Source of the DNA: Billgrantia pellis
GTDB taxonomy: Bacteria; Pseudomonadota; Gammaproteobacteria; Pseudomonadales; Halomonadaceae
Assembly (NCBI RefSeq): GCF_008297955.1
Contig: NZ_VTPY01000006.1
Span: 124,001 to 188,000, forward strand
Direction of reading: 5' to 3'
Length of the DNA: 64,000 nucleotides
Both the position numbers and the translations under genes were made by a program. A model generated the notes under the pieces. That model made no database searches. It saw nothing but the letters and a program-made list of their open reading frames with translations, and was not told the origin of the DNA. Shown one piece after another: positions 18,159-26,924 of the stretch; the first letter of the stretch is position 1, and each line of letters opens with the position of its first letter.

Positions 18159-18235
18159 GCGCCCGTAGCTCAGTTGGATAGAGTGTTGGCCTCCGAAGCC
18201 AAAGGTCGCAGGTTCGAATCCTGCCGGGCGCGCCA
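18159..18235 (+). tRNA. tRNA-Arg (anticodon CCG)
   Basis: A 77-base cloverleaf. The acceptor strands GCGCCCG and CGGGCGC pair, the D arm is GCTC..GAGT, the anticodon stem TTGGC/GCCAA holds the loop CTCCGAA (anticodon CCG, reading CGG), the T loop contains GGTTCGAATCC, and CCA is encoded. Its last 21 bases are the attachment site of the downstream island and are repeated exactly at the island's far end. Confidence 0.97.
18215..18235 (+). repeat. attL: 21-bp direct repeat in tRNA-Arg 3' end
   Basis: Identical to 31644-31664. The repeat starts in the T loop and ends with CCA. It leaves the tRNA intact after integration. Confidence 0.9.
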
Positions 18236-18349
18236 AACCCCCTTCCGAGGCATTCCTCGCAAGGCTTTTTCAAAGCAAGATTTTCCTTAAAAACAGCTAG
18301 TTGTGTTCTTTGCCGATCCTGGCCATTCCTTCCCAAGCCTGCTGTAAAA

Positions 18350-18368
18350 TGGTATAGAGACTGGTATA
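18350..18368 (+). repeat. Paired TGGTATA boxes at the left island end
   Basis: TGGTATA occurs at 18350-18356 and 18362-18368, 5 bp apart, with an inverted copy (TATACCA) at 18392-18398 just before the integrase start. The right end has the same pair with the same spacing. They are likely integrase arm-type or excision-factor sites and may also regulate int. Confidence 0.6.
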
Positions 18369-18400
18369 AACCCCAGTTCGAAGATGCTCGCTATACCACC

Positions 18401-19594
18401 ATGCCGCTAACCATCAGAAAAATCGAAACTTCCAAGCCAGGGCCGAAAGTCACCACCCTTACCGACGGCATGGGATTGCAACTCGTGATTTCGCCGAATG
18501 GAAGTCGAGGTTGGCGCCTGCGCTATACCCGGCCAAATGGCAAGCGCAACATGATGAGCCTGGGCAGTTACCCCGAGGTGAGCCTTGCCGAAGCCCGCGA
18601 GAAGCGCACGGATGCCCGGAGGCTGCTGGATAAGGGCATCGATCCTGTCGAGCATCGTCAGCAGGAGCGGCGAGAGCAGCAGTTTGCCGCCAAGAATACC
18701 TTTCGTGTGCTGGCCCAAGAGTGGCACGAAACCATGGCGCCACGCTGGAAGGCGACCTCCAAGCGTGCCAAGGAGAGCTTGAGAGCCCTAGAGGGCCATG
18801 TCTTTCCGTATGTGGGCGACAGAGCCATCGACGGTATCAAGCCCCTCGAGTGGCTGGAGATCCTACGCCGGCTCGAAACCGCCGGCAAATTCGAGCAGCG
18901 TCGCAAGCTGCACTCCTTCTGCCGCGACATCTATCGCTTTGCCATCATTACCGGTCGTGCGACATATAACCCCCTGACCGATCTTGGTGGCGCCCTGCAT
19001 CGCTACAAAAAACAGAGCTTCCCGCATGTCTCCCAGGCGGAACTGCCCGAATTGGTCAGGGCTATCGAGAGTTACGACAAGAGCCCGATGGTCAGGGTCG
19101 GGCTCAAGCTATTGCTGTTGACCGCCGTTCGCCCCGGCGAGATGCGCATGGCCCGCTGGGAAGAGTTCGACCTGCAAAACGGCGTATGGAAGATCCCTGC
19201 CGAGCGCATGAAGATGGCGAGGGCTCATCAGGTACCCCTGCCAACCCAGGCCATTGATGAATTACGTAGCCTGCACCGCTTGACAGGGCGTTTTGGGTTG
19301 CTCTTTCCTGGTCGCAACGACTCCACGAAGCCGATCTCAGATACCGCCTTCGGTATGGCTCTAAAGCGCATGGGCTTCGATGGTCGGCATGTGCCGCACG
19401 GATCGCGCCACGTCGTGGCTACTGGCCTCAAGGAGATGGGTTTCCCACGTGAATGGATCGAGGCCCAGCTATCCCACAAGTTGCCGGGCCTCGAGGGCGT
19501 CTACACACACGCTGAGCATATGTCTCCTGATCAGCGACCAGCAATGATGCAACAATGGGCTGATCATTTATATGATTTCTTTACTCGCGCTTAG
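18401..19594 (+). CDS. P4-type tyrosine recombinase (integrase)
   Basis: A 397-residue site-specific recombinase. The N-terminal DUF4102 arm-binding domain (LTDGMGLQLVISPNGSRGW) is followed by a core-binding domain and the catalytic domain. Catalytic residues visible are Arg in LTAVRPGEMRMARWEEF, the His/Arg motif as HGSRH, and the nucleophile Tyr368 in GVYTHAEHM. It starts 165 bp from tRNA-Arg and faces away from it, the normal layout for this class. It should act on the 21-bp att repeats. Length and motifs suggest a functional enzyme. Confidence 0.95.
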   Translation: MPLTIRKIETSKPGPKVTTLTDGMGLQLVISPNGSRGWRLRYTRPNGKRNMMSLGSYPEVSLAEAREKRTDARRLLDKGIDPVEHRQQERREQQFAAKNTFRVLAQEWHETMAPRWKATSKRAKESLRALEGHVFPYVGDRAIDGIKPLEWLEILRRLETAGKFEQRRKLHSFCRDIYRFAIITGRATYNPLTDLGGALHRYKKQSFPHVSQAELPELVRAIESYDKSPMVRVGLKLLLLTAVRPGEMRMARWEEFDLQNGVWKIPAERMKMARAHQVPLPTQAIDELRSLHRLTGRFGLLFPGRNDSTKPISDTAFGMALKRMGFDGRHVPHGSRHVVATGLKEMGFPREWIEAQLSHKLPGLEGVYTHAEHMSPDQRPAMMQQWADHLYDFFTRA

Positions 19595-20865
19595 ATGGTG
19601 GCTCTATCAGTCAGAGATCTCAGTACTTTACATGCAAAACCATTTTCGTGGTAAACACTCTCAAGCAAAGCATCTTGCCTTAATGTGATTAGTGATCTGA
19701 GAATTGCATCAACGGCGTTTGTTTTTGCCATGTAGTGATCTACATGCTCATAACCCCGCCCCTGAGTGAACTCTTGTTCAATCCTCTCAGATTCAAGTTC
19801 TAGTATTTTTTTGTAATTCTCTGAGTATTTGTTCCAAAGAGCGTCTCTTCCGAACTCATACAGAGATATTATCTCTGCCAAAGATTTTCTGTCGATATCC
19901 GATATGCATTTTTCAACATATTCCTTTTCTCTTTTATTGCTTCTTAATATTTCCCTTGCGCTTATGTCTACAAAGCCTGGTTTGCTCGCACCTATATTTT
20001 GTTCATGGTACCCTATCCATGCTTCAAAAAATGCAGAAACATCAGCTTCGCAAAGAAATTCCAATTTGTTTTCTATGTCTATATTTTTAGAAAATTGAAA
20101 GTGGTCCTTTATTATGTCGATAGCCTTCGATAGCTCTCTTCCAGAGATTCCAAATTCACGTTTTAACTCATCTTTTGTTGCTCGTAGTTCTTCAGTGCGC
20201 CATAATCCTTTATTGGGAAGACGCTTCGATATCTCACATATATCTTCACGAGATAAGTTGTTTGTATGCGTCCCTAGGCTATATTCTTCTATTAGTGTAC
20301 TACACAAAAAATATAATTCTTCCAGAAGGGCTTTAATTTCTATTGTTCTACGCTTTAAGTTTAGGAGGTTGATTACAGGAGTTTTAGTAAGATGTTTTTC
20401 TTCTCTTGCGTCATGAGAATATCTGAAAGTCTGTCCAGTAGGATCTATTTCAGAAATATCCCTAATATATGGATCAAGTCTATTATTTAATTCTTCTAAT
20501 CTCTTGTCGGTAATTGATGATTGTTCTCTGTAAAAAGCCCAGAGCTGTCCGATATCATGGTGAGCAGAGATTTTGTATTCCCTAGCAGCATTGTTCTCTC
20601 TTATTTTGTCTAGCTTTTTTATAGCACTTTTTACATAAAGCTCAACAGCGTGTCTGATACAAAAAACAATGGGAAATACCAAAATGTCCACTTTACCTAC
20701 TTCTTCCCTGCTCAATACTTTATCAAGCATGAGAGTGGATGCTTCAACATATCCCACTGCGTAAGAATCAATATCTTGAAAACCGTTATCTCCGACGCAT
20801 GCATTAAAGCAAATTGGCCCTGCTGGTCCAAAAGTATTATTGAAGAGCCTATGTTTAGCTTCCAT
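19591..20865 (-). CDS. AT-rich hypothetical protein with HEPN-like N-terminal features
   Basis: A 424-residue, mostly helical protein not recognised as a defined family. The segment IVFCIRHAVELYVKSAI followed by HHDIGQLWAF resembles the helical RxxE/HDLxxLW arrangement of HEPN-like proteins, but the classical Rx4-6H motif is not obvious. The C-terminal half is rich in Glu and Lys and may form coiled coils. Base composition is far more AT-rich than the integrase, with which it converges and overlaps by 4 bp. The ATG for MEAKHRLF was chosen over a TTG three codons upstream. It looks like recently acquired cargo, possibly defensive; the function is unknown. Confidence 0.65.
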   Translation of the reverse strand: MEAKHRLFNNTFGPAGPICFNACVGDNGFQDIDSYAVGYVEASTLMLDKVLSREEVGKVDILVFPIVFCIRHAVELYVKSAIKKLDKIRENNAAREYKISAHHDIGQLWAFYREQSSITDKRLEELNNRLDPYIRDISEIDPTGQTFRYSHDAREEKHLTKTPVINLLNLKRRTIEIKALLEELYFLCSTLIEEYSLGTHTNNLSREDICEISKRLPNKGLWRTEELRATKDELKREFGISGRELSKAIDIIKDHFQFSKNIDIENKLEFLCEADVSAFFEAWIGYHEQNIGASKPGFVDISAREILRSNKREKEYVEKCISDIDRKSLAEIISLYEFGRDALWNKYSENYKKILELESERIEQEFTQGRGYEHVDHYMAKTNAVDAILRSLITLRQDALLESVYHENGFACKVLRSLTDRATI

Positions 20866-21157
20866 ATGTCTCAACCAAGCAATATACGTTTGATAGTCAG
20901 TTTGACGCTATGTCAAGTGAAAATTCCATGAGCTACTGCTCTTCTCGGTGTAAGTGACTCCATCCACACCGAGGGCTCCTCGTCATTCCCACCATACCTC
21001 TGCAAGCTAAGCATGTCCTGGCCAGAAGCCGCTATCTGTAAGAAACCGACTTACAGGTGCATCGCCTCGCCTTCCTGCCAGGACCGCTGCAAGCTGAACA
21101 AGACCCGAGCGGCACCGTTCGGACAGTATGAGAACACCATCGCAAGAGGAAAGTTGG
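20866..21157. promoter_or_regulatory. Regulatory gap upstream of the alpA operon
   Basis: About 290 bp between divergent genes. It contains two hairpins: CTCGGTGT/ACACCGAG (20944-20951 and 20966-20973) and CTGTAAG/CTTACAG (21036-21042 and 21050-21056). They may be regulator sites for the excision/replication operon. No convincing gene is seen. Confidence 0.4.
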
Positions 21158-21463
21158 ATGACAATCCAAGCCACATCGCCTGCCCCTCGCTTCAAAGCCG
21201 TCGAGCGCATCCAGCTCGGCAATCGCCTGCTGCGTCGCCGGGAGGTCGAACTGAAGACCGGTAAGAGCCGGTCGGCGATCTACGAGAGCATTCGCCAGGG
21301 AACTTTCCCTGCGCCGGTCCCGATTGGCGAGAACAGTGTCGCCTGGCTCGAGGAGGAAATAGACGGCTGGATCGCCGAGCGACTGGCCGAACGCAACAGC
21401 ACACTGGCCAATGCCCAGTCCCGTCCCAGCTTTTCCCAGTACGCCCAGGAGGCTCGCGCATGA
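21158..21463 (+). CDS. AlpA family transcriptional regulator
   Basis: A 101-residue MerR-like winged HTH protein. The core reads RRREVELKTGKSRSAIYESI followed by GTFPAPVPIGENSVAWLEEEIDGWI, which is the AlpA signature. In P4-like elements AlpA controls the integrase and excision. The ATG for MTIQATSPAP has AGAGGAAAG upstream. It overlaps the next gene by 4 nt and starts the satellite operon. Confidence 0.88.
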   Translation: MTIQATSPAPRFKAVERIQLGNRLLRRREVELKTGKSRSAIYESIRQGTFPAPVPIGENSVAWLEEEIDGWIAERLAERNSTLANAQSRPSFSQYAQEARA

Positions 21464-21723
21464 AGCGCTTCGTGCTGACGATCAATGGCCAGTCCGTCAC
21501 GTTCTCCGAGGGCGATTTGAAGGCCATGGATTCGGCAATGACCGCCGCCGCCAACGTTCCGGGTCGCGAGATCCACCGTAGCGGCCAAAGCGGTACCGTT
21601 ACGGCGGTTCTACAAGATGATGCCGGAGACGGCCATTTTCGTGACCGTCTTCCCCTAGCTGCCAATACGCAGCGCTTTACCGACCTCGAGCGTGGGCCGG
21701 TGGAAACGCTGACCGACTGCTAA
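21460..21723 (+). CDS. Small hypothetical satellite protein
   Basis: An 87-residue protein beginning MKRFVLTINGQSVTFSEGD. The short beta-rich N-terminus is followed by an unstructured tail. No family is recognised. The 4-nt ATGA overlap with the AlpA gene indicates translational coupling and supports its being real. Confidence 0.65.
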   Translation: MKRFVLTINGQSVTFSEGDLKAMDSAMTAAANVPGREIHRSGQSGTVTAVLQDDAGDGHFRDRLPLAANTQRFTDLERGPVETLTDC

Positions 21724-21761
21724 CCCGCTCCCTGACCTGAAGCAACGACGCTGCTCGGCGC

Positions 21762-22247
21762 ATGCCGAGTGGGTATGGGGAGCCTTTGTGCCCAAAAAAC
21801 GCAAAAGGCCCCGGCAGCGCGCCCACGCTGTCGAGGCCATATCGAGCAAAACACTCATGCGAAACGATACCACACTCTCTACATCGCGAATGCTCCAAGA
21901 CTTGCCTGAAAGGGCCAGGAGTGCTTATGATTGCCCTGTCACGGCAAAATCCGTGGCCGAGTTTGGCGACTCGAATTACTCAAGGCGCAGTAGCGCCAAC
22001 AGCAGCATTGCAGGCGCTTTTTTTGTGCAAGCAATGCCATGTTATGGCGGGCTGCGTGGGGAGACCTTCGGGTCTGCCGGTTTCCTTGGGTGCCGGTTCG
22101 CCAACCTCGCGCAGTCCGCCCCCAAGCTGTTTGGCGACGGCCGGGGCGGTTCCGAGATTACTCAAGGAGCCTCACCCATGGCACAGCACGCTCAAAGTGC
22201 GTCCGCACGTTTCGAGATCCCCCAGCATCAAATTGCCACCGCCCTGA
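21762..22247 (+). CDS. Possible Ash-family protein in the immunity region
   Basis: This frame contains MAGCVGRPSGLPVSLGAGSP, which matches the conserved block of phage Ash/Icd-like proteins found between alpA and the replication genes of P4-like elements. The N-terminal part is less convincing, and the true start is uncertain. Another long frame (from 21788) covers the same DNA and runs into the next gene. The block also encodes a hairpin with a UUCG loop, so the DNA may act as RNA as well as or instead of protein. Confidence 0.4.
   Translation: MPSGYGEPLCPKNAKGPGSAPTLSRPYRAKHSCETIPHSLHRECSKTCLKGPGVLMIALSRQNPWPSLATRITQGAVAPTAALQALFLCKQCHVMAGCVGRPSGLPVSLGAGSPTSRSPPPSCLATAGAVPRLLKEPHPWHSTLKVRPHVSRSPSIKLPPP
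22062..22075 (+). ncRNA. UUCG-loop hairpin, candidate part of a P4 CI-like immunity RNA
   Basis: AGACC and GGTCT pair around TTCG, inside the Ash-like block upstream of the replication genes. P4 satellites make a small processed immunity RNA (CI RNA) from this position of the operon. The RNA ends cannot be set from sequence. Confidence 0.25.
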
Positions 22248-22417
22248 TCGGCACCAAGCTGATCGCTTATCGCATCAACCGCCGTCCCGACCAGCTTGCC
22301 TACCTGTTGGGCTTGGTGCGCATGGCCTCCGCCGTTGGCGCCATTTCCATCGACGAACACAAGCAGTTTCTTGCCGACCTCGACACCCTCCTGGCAGAGG
22401 AGGTGGCCCATGGCTAA
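22178..22417 (+). CDS. Small hypothetical protein of the replication module
   Basis: A 79-residue protein starting MAQHAQSASARFEIP and rich in helices. The ATG is preceded by CAAGGAGCCTCACCC, a strong ribosome site, which is why this start is preferred to the in-frame ATG 130 codons upstream. It overlaps the next gene by 8 nt. A small protein at this position is usual in P4-like islands of Pseudomonas-type hosts; its function is unknown. Confidence 0.7.
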   Translation: MAQHAQSASARFEIPQHQIATALIGTKLIAYRINRRPDQLAYLLGLVRMASAVGAISIDEHKQFLADLDTLLAEEVAHG

Positions 22418-22697
22418 GCGACTCGAGGATGCTTGCTGCCTGACCGAATCCGAATGCCTGCTGATCGACCCACGCGTCGACGTGGATACCTTGTTCGATC
22501 ACGCCGAACAGCGCCTGGATGCGGTGAAGGATCTGATGTTCACGCTCTCCACCACGGACGGGCCCAGCGGCAATCTGGTGTTGTCGGATCTCTCCAATCT
22601 GGCCATGGTATCGCGGCTCCTGCTGGCCGACGCCAGTGACCTGCTTGTCGCCGCCCGCAATGGGCTTCGCAAGGGGGAGGGGCGCAATGGCCGATAA
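22410..22697 (+). CDS. Small hypothetical protein upstream of the Toprim gene
   Basis: A 95-residue protein beginning MAKRLEDACCLTESE. It is mainly helical with the repeated pattern LLADASDLLVAARNGL near the end. The ribosome site GAGGAGG lies inside the preceding gene, and its 3' end overlaps the Toprim gene by 11 nt. Tight packing indicates a single operon. No family is recognised. Confidence 0.7.
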   Translation: MAKRLEDACCLTESECLLIDPRVDVDTLFDHAEQRLDAVKDLMFTLSTTDGPSGNLVLSDLSNLAMVSRLLLADASDLLVAARNGLRKGEGRNGR

Positions 22698-23685
22698 TGT
22701 CATCGTCAAGATACAGCGGGCCGCCATGGCGGCCCTGCAAGCCGCCGATACGTTGCTTCCCGAGTGGCTGCCGGATGGTGAGCGCCAGGGCTCGGAGTGG
22801 CTTGCCCGCAACCCGGCGCGCACGGATCAGGCGAGCGGTTCCTTCGGGGTTTCGTTGGCCACCGGCAAATGGAACGACTTTGCCGATAGCGATGCCCATG
22901 GCGGCGATCTGGTCTCGCTGCTGAGCTACCTGCGCGGGTGCCGGCAGGTGGACGCAGCCATGGCCATCGACCGACGACTGGGGCTTGGCATTTTCCGGCG
23001 CTCGAGCGCTTTCGCCGGCCAGGAAGGCAGGGAGCCGGCAGCGGTACTGCCCGACAAGGCCACCCTTCGCCTGTGCGCCCAGGCTGAACGCCAGGAAGCC
23101 CAGCGGCAGGCGGCCTTACTCGCTCGCCGCCTCTGGAATACCGCTGCGCTGGCTTGCCCGGACCATCACTACCTGACGGCCAAGGAGCTCTCGCCACACC
23201 TGCTGCGCCAATCGCCCCAGGGCCAGCTACTGGTGCCACTGTACGCCGAGGGCCAGTTGGTCAATCTCCAGTGCATCGATGGCCAGGGGCGCAAGCGCTT
23301 CCTCAAGGGCGGTCGGGTACGCGGTGCCTATTCCACGCTGGGCCGGATCGTGCCGGGGCGGTGCCTATATATCTGCGAGGGTTGGGCGACCGGCGCGACG
23401 CTGCACGCCCATACCCGTGAACCCGTCGCGTGCGCCATGAATGCCGGCAACCTGACGCCAGTCGCCCAGGCACTGCGAGCGCGTTATGACGGGGTGGAGA
23501 TCGTCATCGCCGGCGATGACGACCGCAAGACGCCCAGCAATCCTGGACGGGCAGCGGCCAACGAGGCGGCGTTGGCCATCGGGGCGCTGGTGGTGTTCCC
23601 GGTCTGGCCCGAGGGCGCCCCGGACGACCTGAGCGACTTCAACGATCTGGCGCGCTGGTATCGCCGGCAAGGGGCGCAAGCATGA
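22687..23685 (+). CDS. Toprim-domain primase-like protein
   Basis: A 332-residue protein. The N-terminal part (WNDFADSDAHGGD) resembles the region preceding Toprim in phage and plasmid primase-helicases. The C-terminal Toprim domain has the glutamate motif CEGWATGATLH (about residue 230) and the DxD motif AGDDD (about 275). With the following helicase gene it forms the split equivalent of the P4 alpha replication protein. The ATG for MADNVIVK was chosen on spacing; the genes overlap on both sides. Confidence 0.88.
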   Translation: MADNVIVKIQRAAMAALQAADTLLPEWLPDGERQGSEWLARNPARTDQASGSFGVSLATGKWNDFADSDAHGGDLVSLLSYLRGCRQVDAAMAIDRRLGLGIFRRSSAFAGQEGREPAAVLPDKATLRLCAQAERQEAQRQAALLARRLWNTAALACPDHHYLTAKELSPHLLRQSPQGQLLVPLYAEGQLVNLQCIDGQGRKRFLKGGRVRGAYSTLGRIVPGRCLYICEGWATGATLHAHTREPVACAMNAGNLTPVAQALRARYDGVEIVIAGDDDRKTPSNPGRAAANEAALAIGALVVFPVWPEGAPDDLSDFNDLARWYRRQGAQA

Positions 23686-25460
23686 GCGAGAATCAGCCGC
23701 ACCTATCGCTTGTCGGTCAGCCGGTCGCCCCCGAGCTCGACACGCTCGAGCGTCCGTCCTATGGCGTCTATGAAGGCCCTACCAGCGTCGATGGCAAGCT
23801 CTACCGGGCCGGCACTTGGTTCCACGGCATCAAGTACTCCCACGGCGACGAATCGGGGCAGCCGTTCGATCTGTGGTTGTGCGCGCCGCTGCATGTCGAT
23901 GCCGAGACGGTGAACAGTGACGATGGCAGCGTCGGACGGTTGCTGCGCTTTCGGCACCGGGGGCGGGTCATCGAGCATGTCATGCCCATGGAAGCGCTGG
24001 CCGGGAAGGGCGAGGAAGTGCTGAAGGCGCTGATGCGCCAGGGGCTCGAGGTGGAATACCACCAACGCCGCTACGTGCCGGCGTATATCGCCAGTCACCA
24101 TGGCCTGAGCAAGATCCTGGCCACCACCACCAAGCCGGGATGGCACGACAGCAGCGGCGCCTTCGTGCTGCCGAGCCGTGTCATCGGCGGCGAGAACGTC
24201 CGCTATCAGGATACCGGCAAGGGCGCCAACCTGTTCACCACCAAGGGGAGCCTGCAAGGCTGGCAGGCCGAGCTTGCCCCCTACTGTGTGGGCAACCCGG
24301 TGCTGATCCTCGCCGTGTGCTGCGCCCTGGCCGGCCCGCTGCTTGGCAAGGTCGGTGTCAACGGCGGTGGCGTGCATCTGGTCGGCGACTCCTCGAGCGG
24401 GAAGTCGCTGGCCCAGGCCATCGCCGCCTCCGTGTGGGGCAATCCTGGCGTGTTCGCGGCGTCCTGGGACATGTCGAAGGGCGGCATCGAGATCGAGGCG
24501 TCGTCGCGCAACGATACCGTGCTGATCCTCGATGAGATCAAGCGCGCCGACCCCAAGCGGGTCCAGGAGATGGCCTATGCCATCGCCAACGGGACCGGCA
24601 AGGGCACCATGACCCGTGAGCGCGAGGGGCGACCCAAGCTCTACTGGCGTGTGCTGGCATTATCCAGCGGGGAGCGTTCGCTGTCCGAGCATGCCGCCAT
24701 CTCGGGCAACCCGGCGCACGCCGGCGCCGAGCTGCGCATGGTCGACGTCAATGCCGGCACTCGTGCCCATCGCGCCTTCGACGAGCTCCACGGCATGAGT
24801 GGCGAGACCTTCCATCGCCTGCTCACGGCAGCGGCCTCCCGGCATTACGGCCACCTGGGACCGGCCTTCGTCGAGGCGCTGGTGAGGATCACGGACCCGG
24901 AGCACTTCTATCACCGCTTCGCCGAGATCCGCACGAGCTTTGACGCCGAAGGCTCCCAGGCGGGCCGGGTCGCCGATCGCTTCGCTATCATCGGTCTGGC
25001 GGGCGAACTGGCCATCGAGCATGGCCTGCTGCCGTGGCCCGTCCACACGGCGAGCCACGCTTGCCGCCAGCTTTTCCGCGAGTGGGTCGCTCACGTTGGC
25101 GACGGGAACGCCGAGGATCGCCAAATTCTCACCGCCATCGCCGATTTCATCGCCCTGCACGGCGACAGCCGGTTTTCCGATATCGCCGCGGAACTGCCCA
25201 ACCCCAACGTGCGTCAGCGCGCCGGTTACTACGAGATCGATGCCGGCAAACGGCTCTATCTGTTCAACCGCGCCTCGCTGGTCGAAGCCGCCGCTGGCTA
25301 TGGCCGCGAACGTATCATCCGCACCCTTGAAACCTACGGCGTGCTGGCCAAGACCGACGGCGGACGCCGCCAGAAAAACTATCGCCTGCCAGGAGGAGGG
25401 AGTACCCGATTTTTCGTGGTCGACCCCGACAAACTCGACACCGAACGGAGCGCGACATGA
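23682..25460 (+). CDS. DUF927 domain replication helicase
   Basis: A 592-residue protein typical of P4-like and ICE replication modules. Its DUF927 ATPase domain has Walker A GDSSSGKS (about residues 235-242) and Walker B VLILDEI (about 280-286). The C-terminal part (YGRERIIRTLETYGVL) looks like a winged-helix DNA-binding region. It overlaps the Toprim gene by 4 nt and presumably acts with it to replicate the excised island. Confidence 0.9.
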   Translation: MSENQPHLSLVGQPVAPELDTLERPSYGVYEGPTSVDGKLYRAGTWFHGIKYSHGDESGQPFDLWLCAPLHVDAETVNSDDGSVGRLLRFRHRGRVIEHVMPMEALAGKGEEVLKALMRQGLEVEYHQRRYVPAYIASHHGLSKILATTTKPGWHDSSGAFVLPSRVIGGENVRYQDTGKGANLFTTKGSLQGWQAELAPYCVGNPVLILAVCCALAGPLLGKVGVNGGGVHLVGDSSSGKSLAQAIAASVWGNPGVFAASWDMSKGGIEIEASSRNDTVLILDEIKRADPKRVQEMAYAIANGTGKGTMTREREGRPKLYWRVLALSSGERSLSEHAAISGNPAHAGAELRMVDVNAGTRAHRAFDELHGMSGETFHRLLTAAASRHYGHLGPAFVEALVRITDPEHFYHRFAEIRTSFDAEGSQAGRVADRFAIIGLAGELAIEHGLLPWPVHTASHACRQLFREWVAHVGDGNAEDRQILTAIADFIALHGDSRFSDIAAELPNPNVRQRAGYYEIDAGKRLYLFNRASLVEAAAGYGRERIIRTLETYGVLAKTDGGRRQKNYRLPGGGSTRFFVVDPDKLDTERSAT

Positions 25461-25921
25461 GCCAACCCCAACGTTCACAGGAACCTGATTTCCGTGGCAA
25501 CACCGGCAACAGGGGCAACAGCCAGCAACCATGCGGGTTTCAGGCGTTGCCTATGGATAAGAGAGGTGGCAACAACGGCAACACATCTCTTTATACAGGG
25601 GTAACTGACTACCAGCCCGTTGCCGAATCAAAAACACCGGCTACAGGTTGCCATTTTCAAGCCACTGAAAATAAAGCGATTTTCCTCTGTTGCCACGTTG
25701 CCACCGATTTTGAAAATCAGACAGAGGAATTAAAGGGGTCTGGCATTGGCTCTCGCACCAATGCCGCCTCCTTCACCTCGGCAGCCTCTACCTCCCTCCT
25801 GGCAGGCGAAGGGGTGGCCCTTTCCCGCCGTCAGCCACCACACCAACGATTCATCCCCACAGGTAGCCACAGCGCACCTGCTCAACCCAGCGCAACGTCC
25901 ATGACACATCCCGGAGCCTGA
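25457..25921 (+). CDS. Low-complexity hypothetical protein after the helicase
   Basis: A 154-residue frame that overlaps the helicase stop by 4 nt. The first part contains repeated Asn-Gly pairs (GNTGNRGNS, GGNNGNTS). The rest is Ser/Thr/Ala-rich without a predicted fold. Several related islands have such a short NG-rich frame here. It may be a real small protein or a spacer that happens to stay open. Confidence 0.4.
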   Translation: MSQPQRSQEPDFRGNTGNRGNSQQPCGFQALPMDKRGGNNGNTSLYTGVTDYQPVAESKTPATGCHFQATENKAIFLCCHVATDFENQTEELKGSGIGSRTNAASFTSAASTSLLAGEGVALSRRQPPHQRFIPTGSHSAPAQPSATSMTHPGA

Positions 25922-25922
25922 C

Positions 25923-26894
25923 ATGTCCCCGCATACCACCATGACCGAGACCATCACCCACAACGCCGGAGACAACGCCGCTATGCCTCAGACCAACACC
26001 ACCCTTGAGACCGCCCACCATGCCCCGACCGCTGACACGCTGCCGTCGAGACGAGAGATGCGTTATTTCCAGACGCCCGCCAGCATCGGTGCCGTGACAC
26101 CCGAGCAGGCCCGGCAGCGGCTGTGCGTAGCTCGCTGCGACTACCTGAACCAGCGTGAACGGCTCGAAGCTGCCACACAGGAGCTCGACCGGCTGCGCAA
26201 AACGCTCAAGGCCTTCGATGAGCAAGTGAAAAACGCAGGACAGGCATGGCGCCAGGGCTTCCTGAGCAGCTTCGGCAAGCAGAGTAAGGACGTACGCGAC
26301 CAGAAGAAGCAAGAGCTGCAATGGCGGCTCGAGGCAGACCAACACCGCGAGATGATTGCAATGCTCGAGCCCCAAGTGGAGTGGCTGCGCATCAAAACGC
26401 TCGAGGCACGCCTCTCTTTCGATCAAGCACGGGAATGCCTGCTGGAAGTCTGTAACCACGCCGAGCTCATGGACAGTGTCGATGCGATTGCCTGCAGTGA
26501 TGGCGCAGCAGCCCTCTACGCTGCCCTACAGCCGTTGTTCAAGCGAATCGCCACCGACACCTGCAACGATGCTGTCTTCATGTCTCAGTTTGGGGTCGAT
26601 GTGTCCAGTAAGCCCGGTGAAGGGATACTCGCCTATATAAGTAACCTGCAGGGCCAGGACGTGCGATGCGAGATCGAGCGCCGCCAGTACGCCGCCGTCG
26701 GTGAGCTTCTGCTGAGTCGGCGCCCTCGCGACATCAAGGCCAGCGTTCCGGAAGGCTCAGAGGACATACCCACGCTGCCCTGCGAAGCCAGTCGTGGTGA
26801 CTATCCCAGCCTCCTAGGGGTGAGCCGGCGCCTCAAAGAGCTGGAAGCGCAAATGGCCTATGTGCCTGACCAGGAGAACACCAACGGCGCCTAG
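25923..26894 (+). CDS. Coiled-coil protein, possibly Psu-like (polarity suppression/capsid decoration)
   Basis: A 323-residue protein. A disordered N-terminus of about 45 residues precedes long amphipathic helices (about 60-180), starting RLCVARCDYLNQRERLEAATQELDR in two pieces, then a globular end. The spacing of helices and the position last in a P4-like operon resemble P4 Psu, a Rho inhibitor that also decorates capsids. The similarity is weak and based on pattern only. A good Rho-independent terminator follows. Confidence 0.5.
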   Translation: MSPHTTMTETITHNAGDNAAMPQTNTTLETAHHAPTADTLPSRREMRYFQTPASIGAVTPEQARQRLCVARCDYLNQRERLEAATQELDRLRKTLKAFDEQVKNAGQAWRQGFLSSFGKQSKDVRDQKKQELQWRLEADQHREMIAMLEPQVEWLRIKTLEARLSFDQARECLLEVCNHAELMDSVDAIACSDGAAALYAALQPLFKRIATDTCNDAVFMSQFGVDVSSKPGEGILAYISNLQGQDVRCEIERRQYAAVGELLLSRRPRDIKASVPEGSEDIPTLPCEASRGDYPSLLGVSRRLKELEAQMAYVPDQENTNGA

Positions 26895-26924
26895 CCGCCC
26901 AACCGGCAATGAAGCCCGTTCACC

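Noticed and set aside
20944..21056. Riboswitch or attenuator upstream of alpA
   Set aside because: Two simple hairpins without a conserved aptamer core or T-tract. Kept only as possible protein-binding sites.
25480..25720. CRISPR-like array suggested by recurring GGCAACA words
   Set aside because: The words are short and irregularly spaced, and are explained by Asn-Gly codons (GGCAAC) of the open frame. There are no constant-length spacers.
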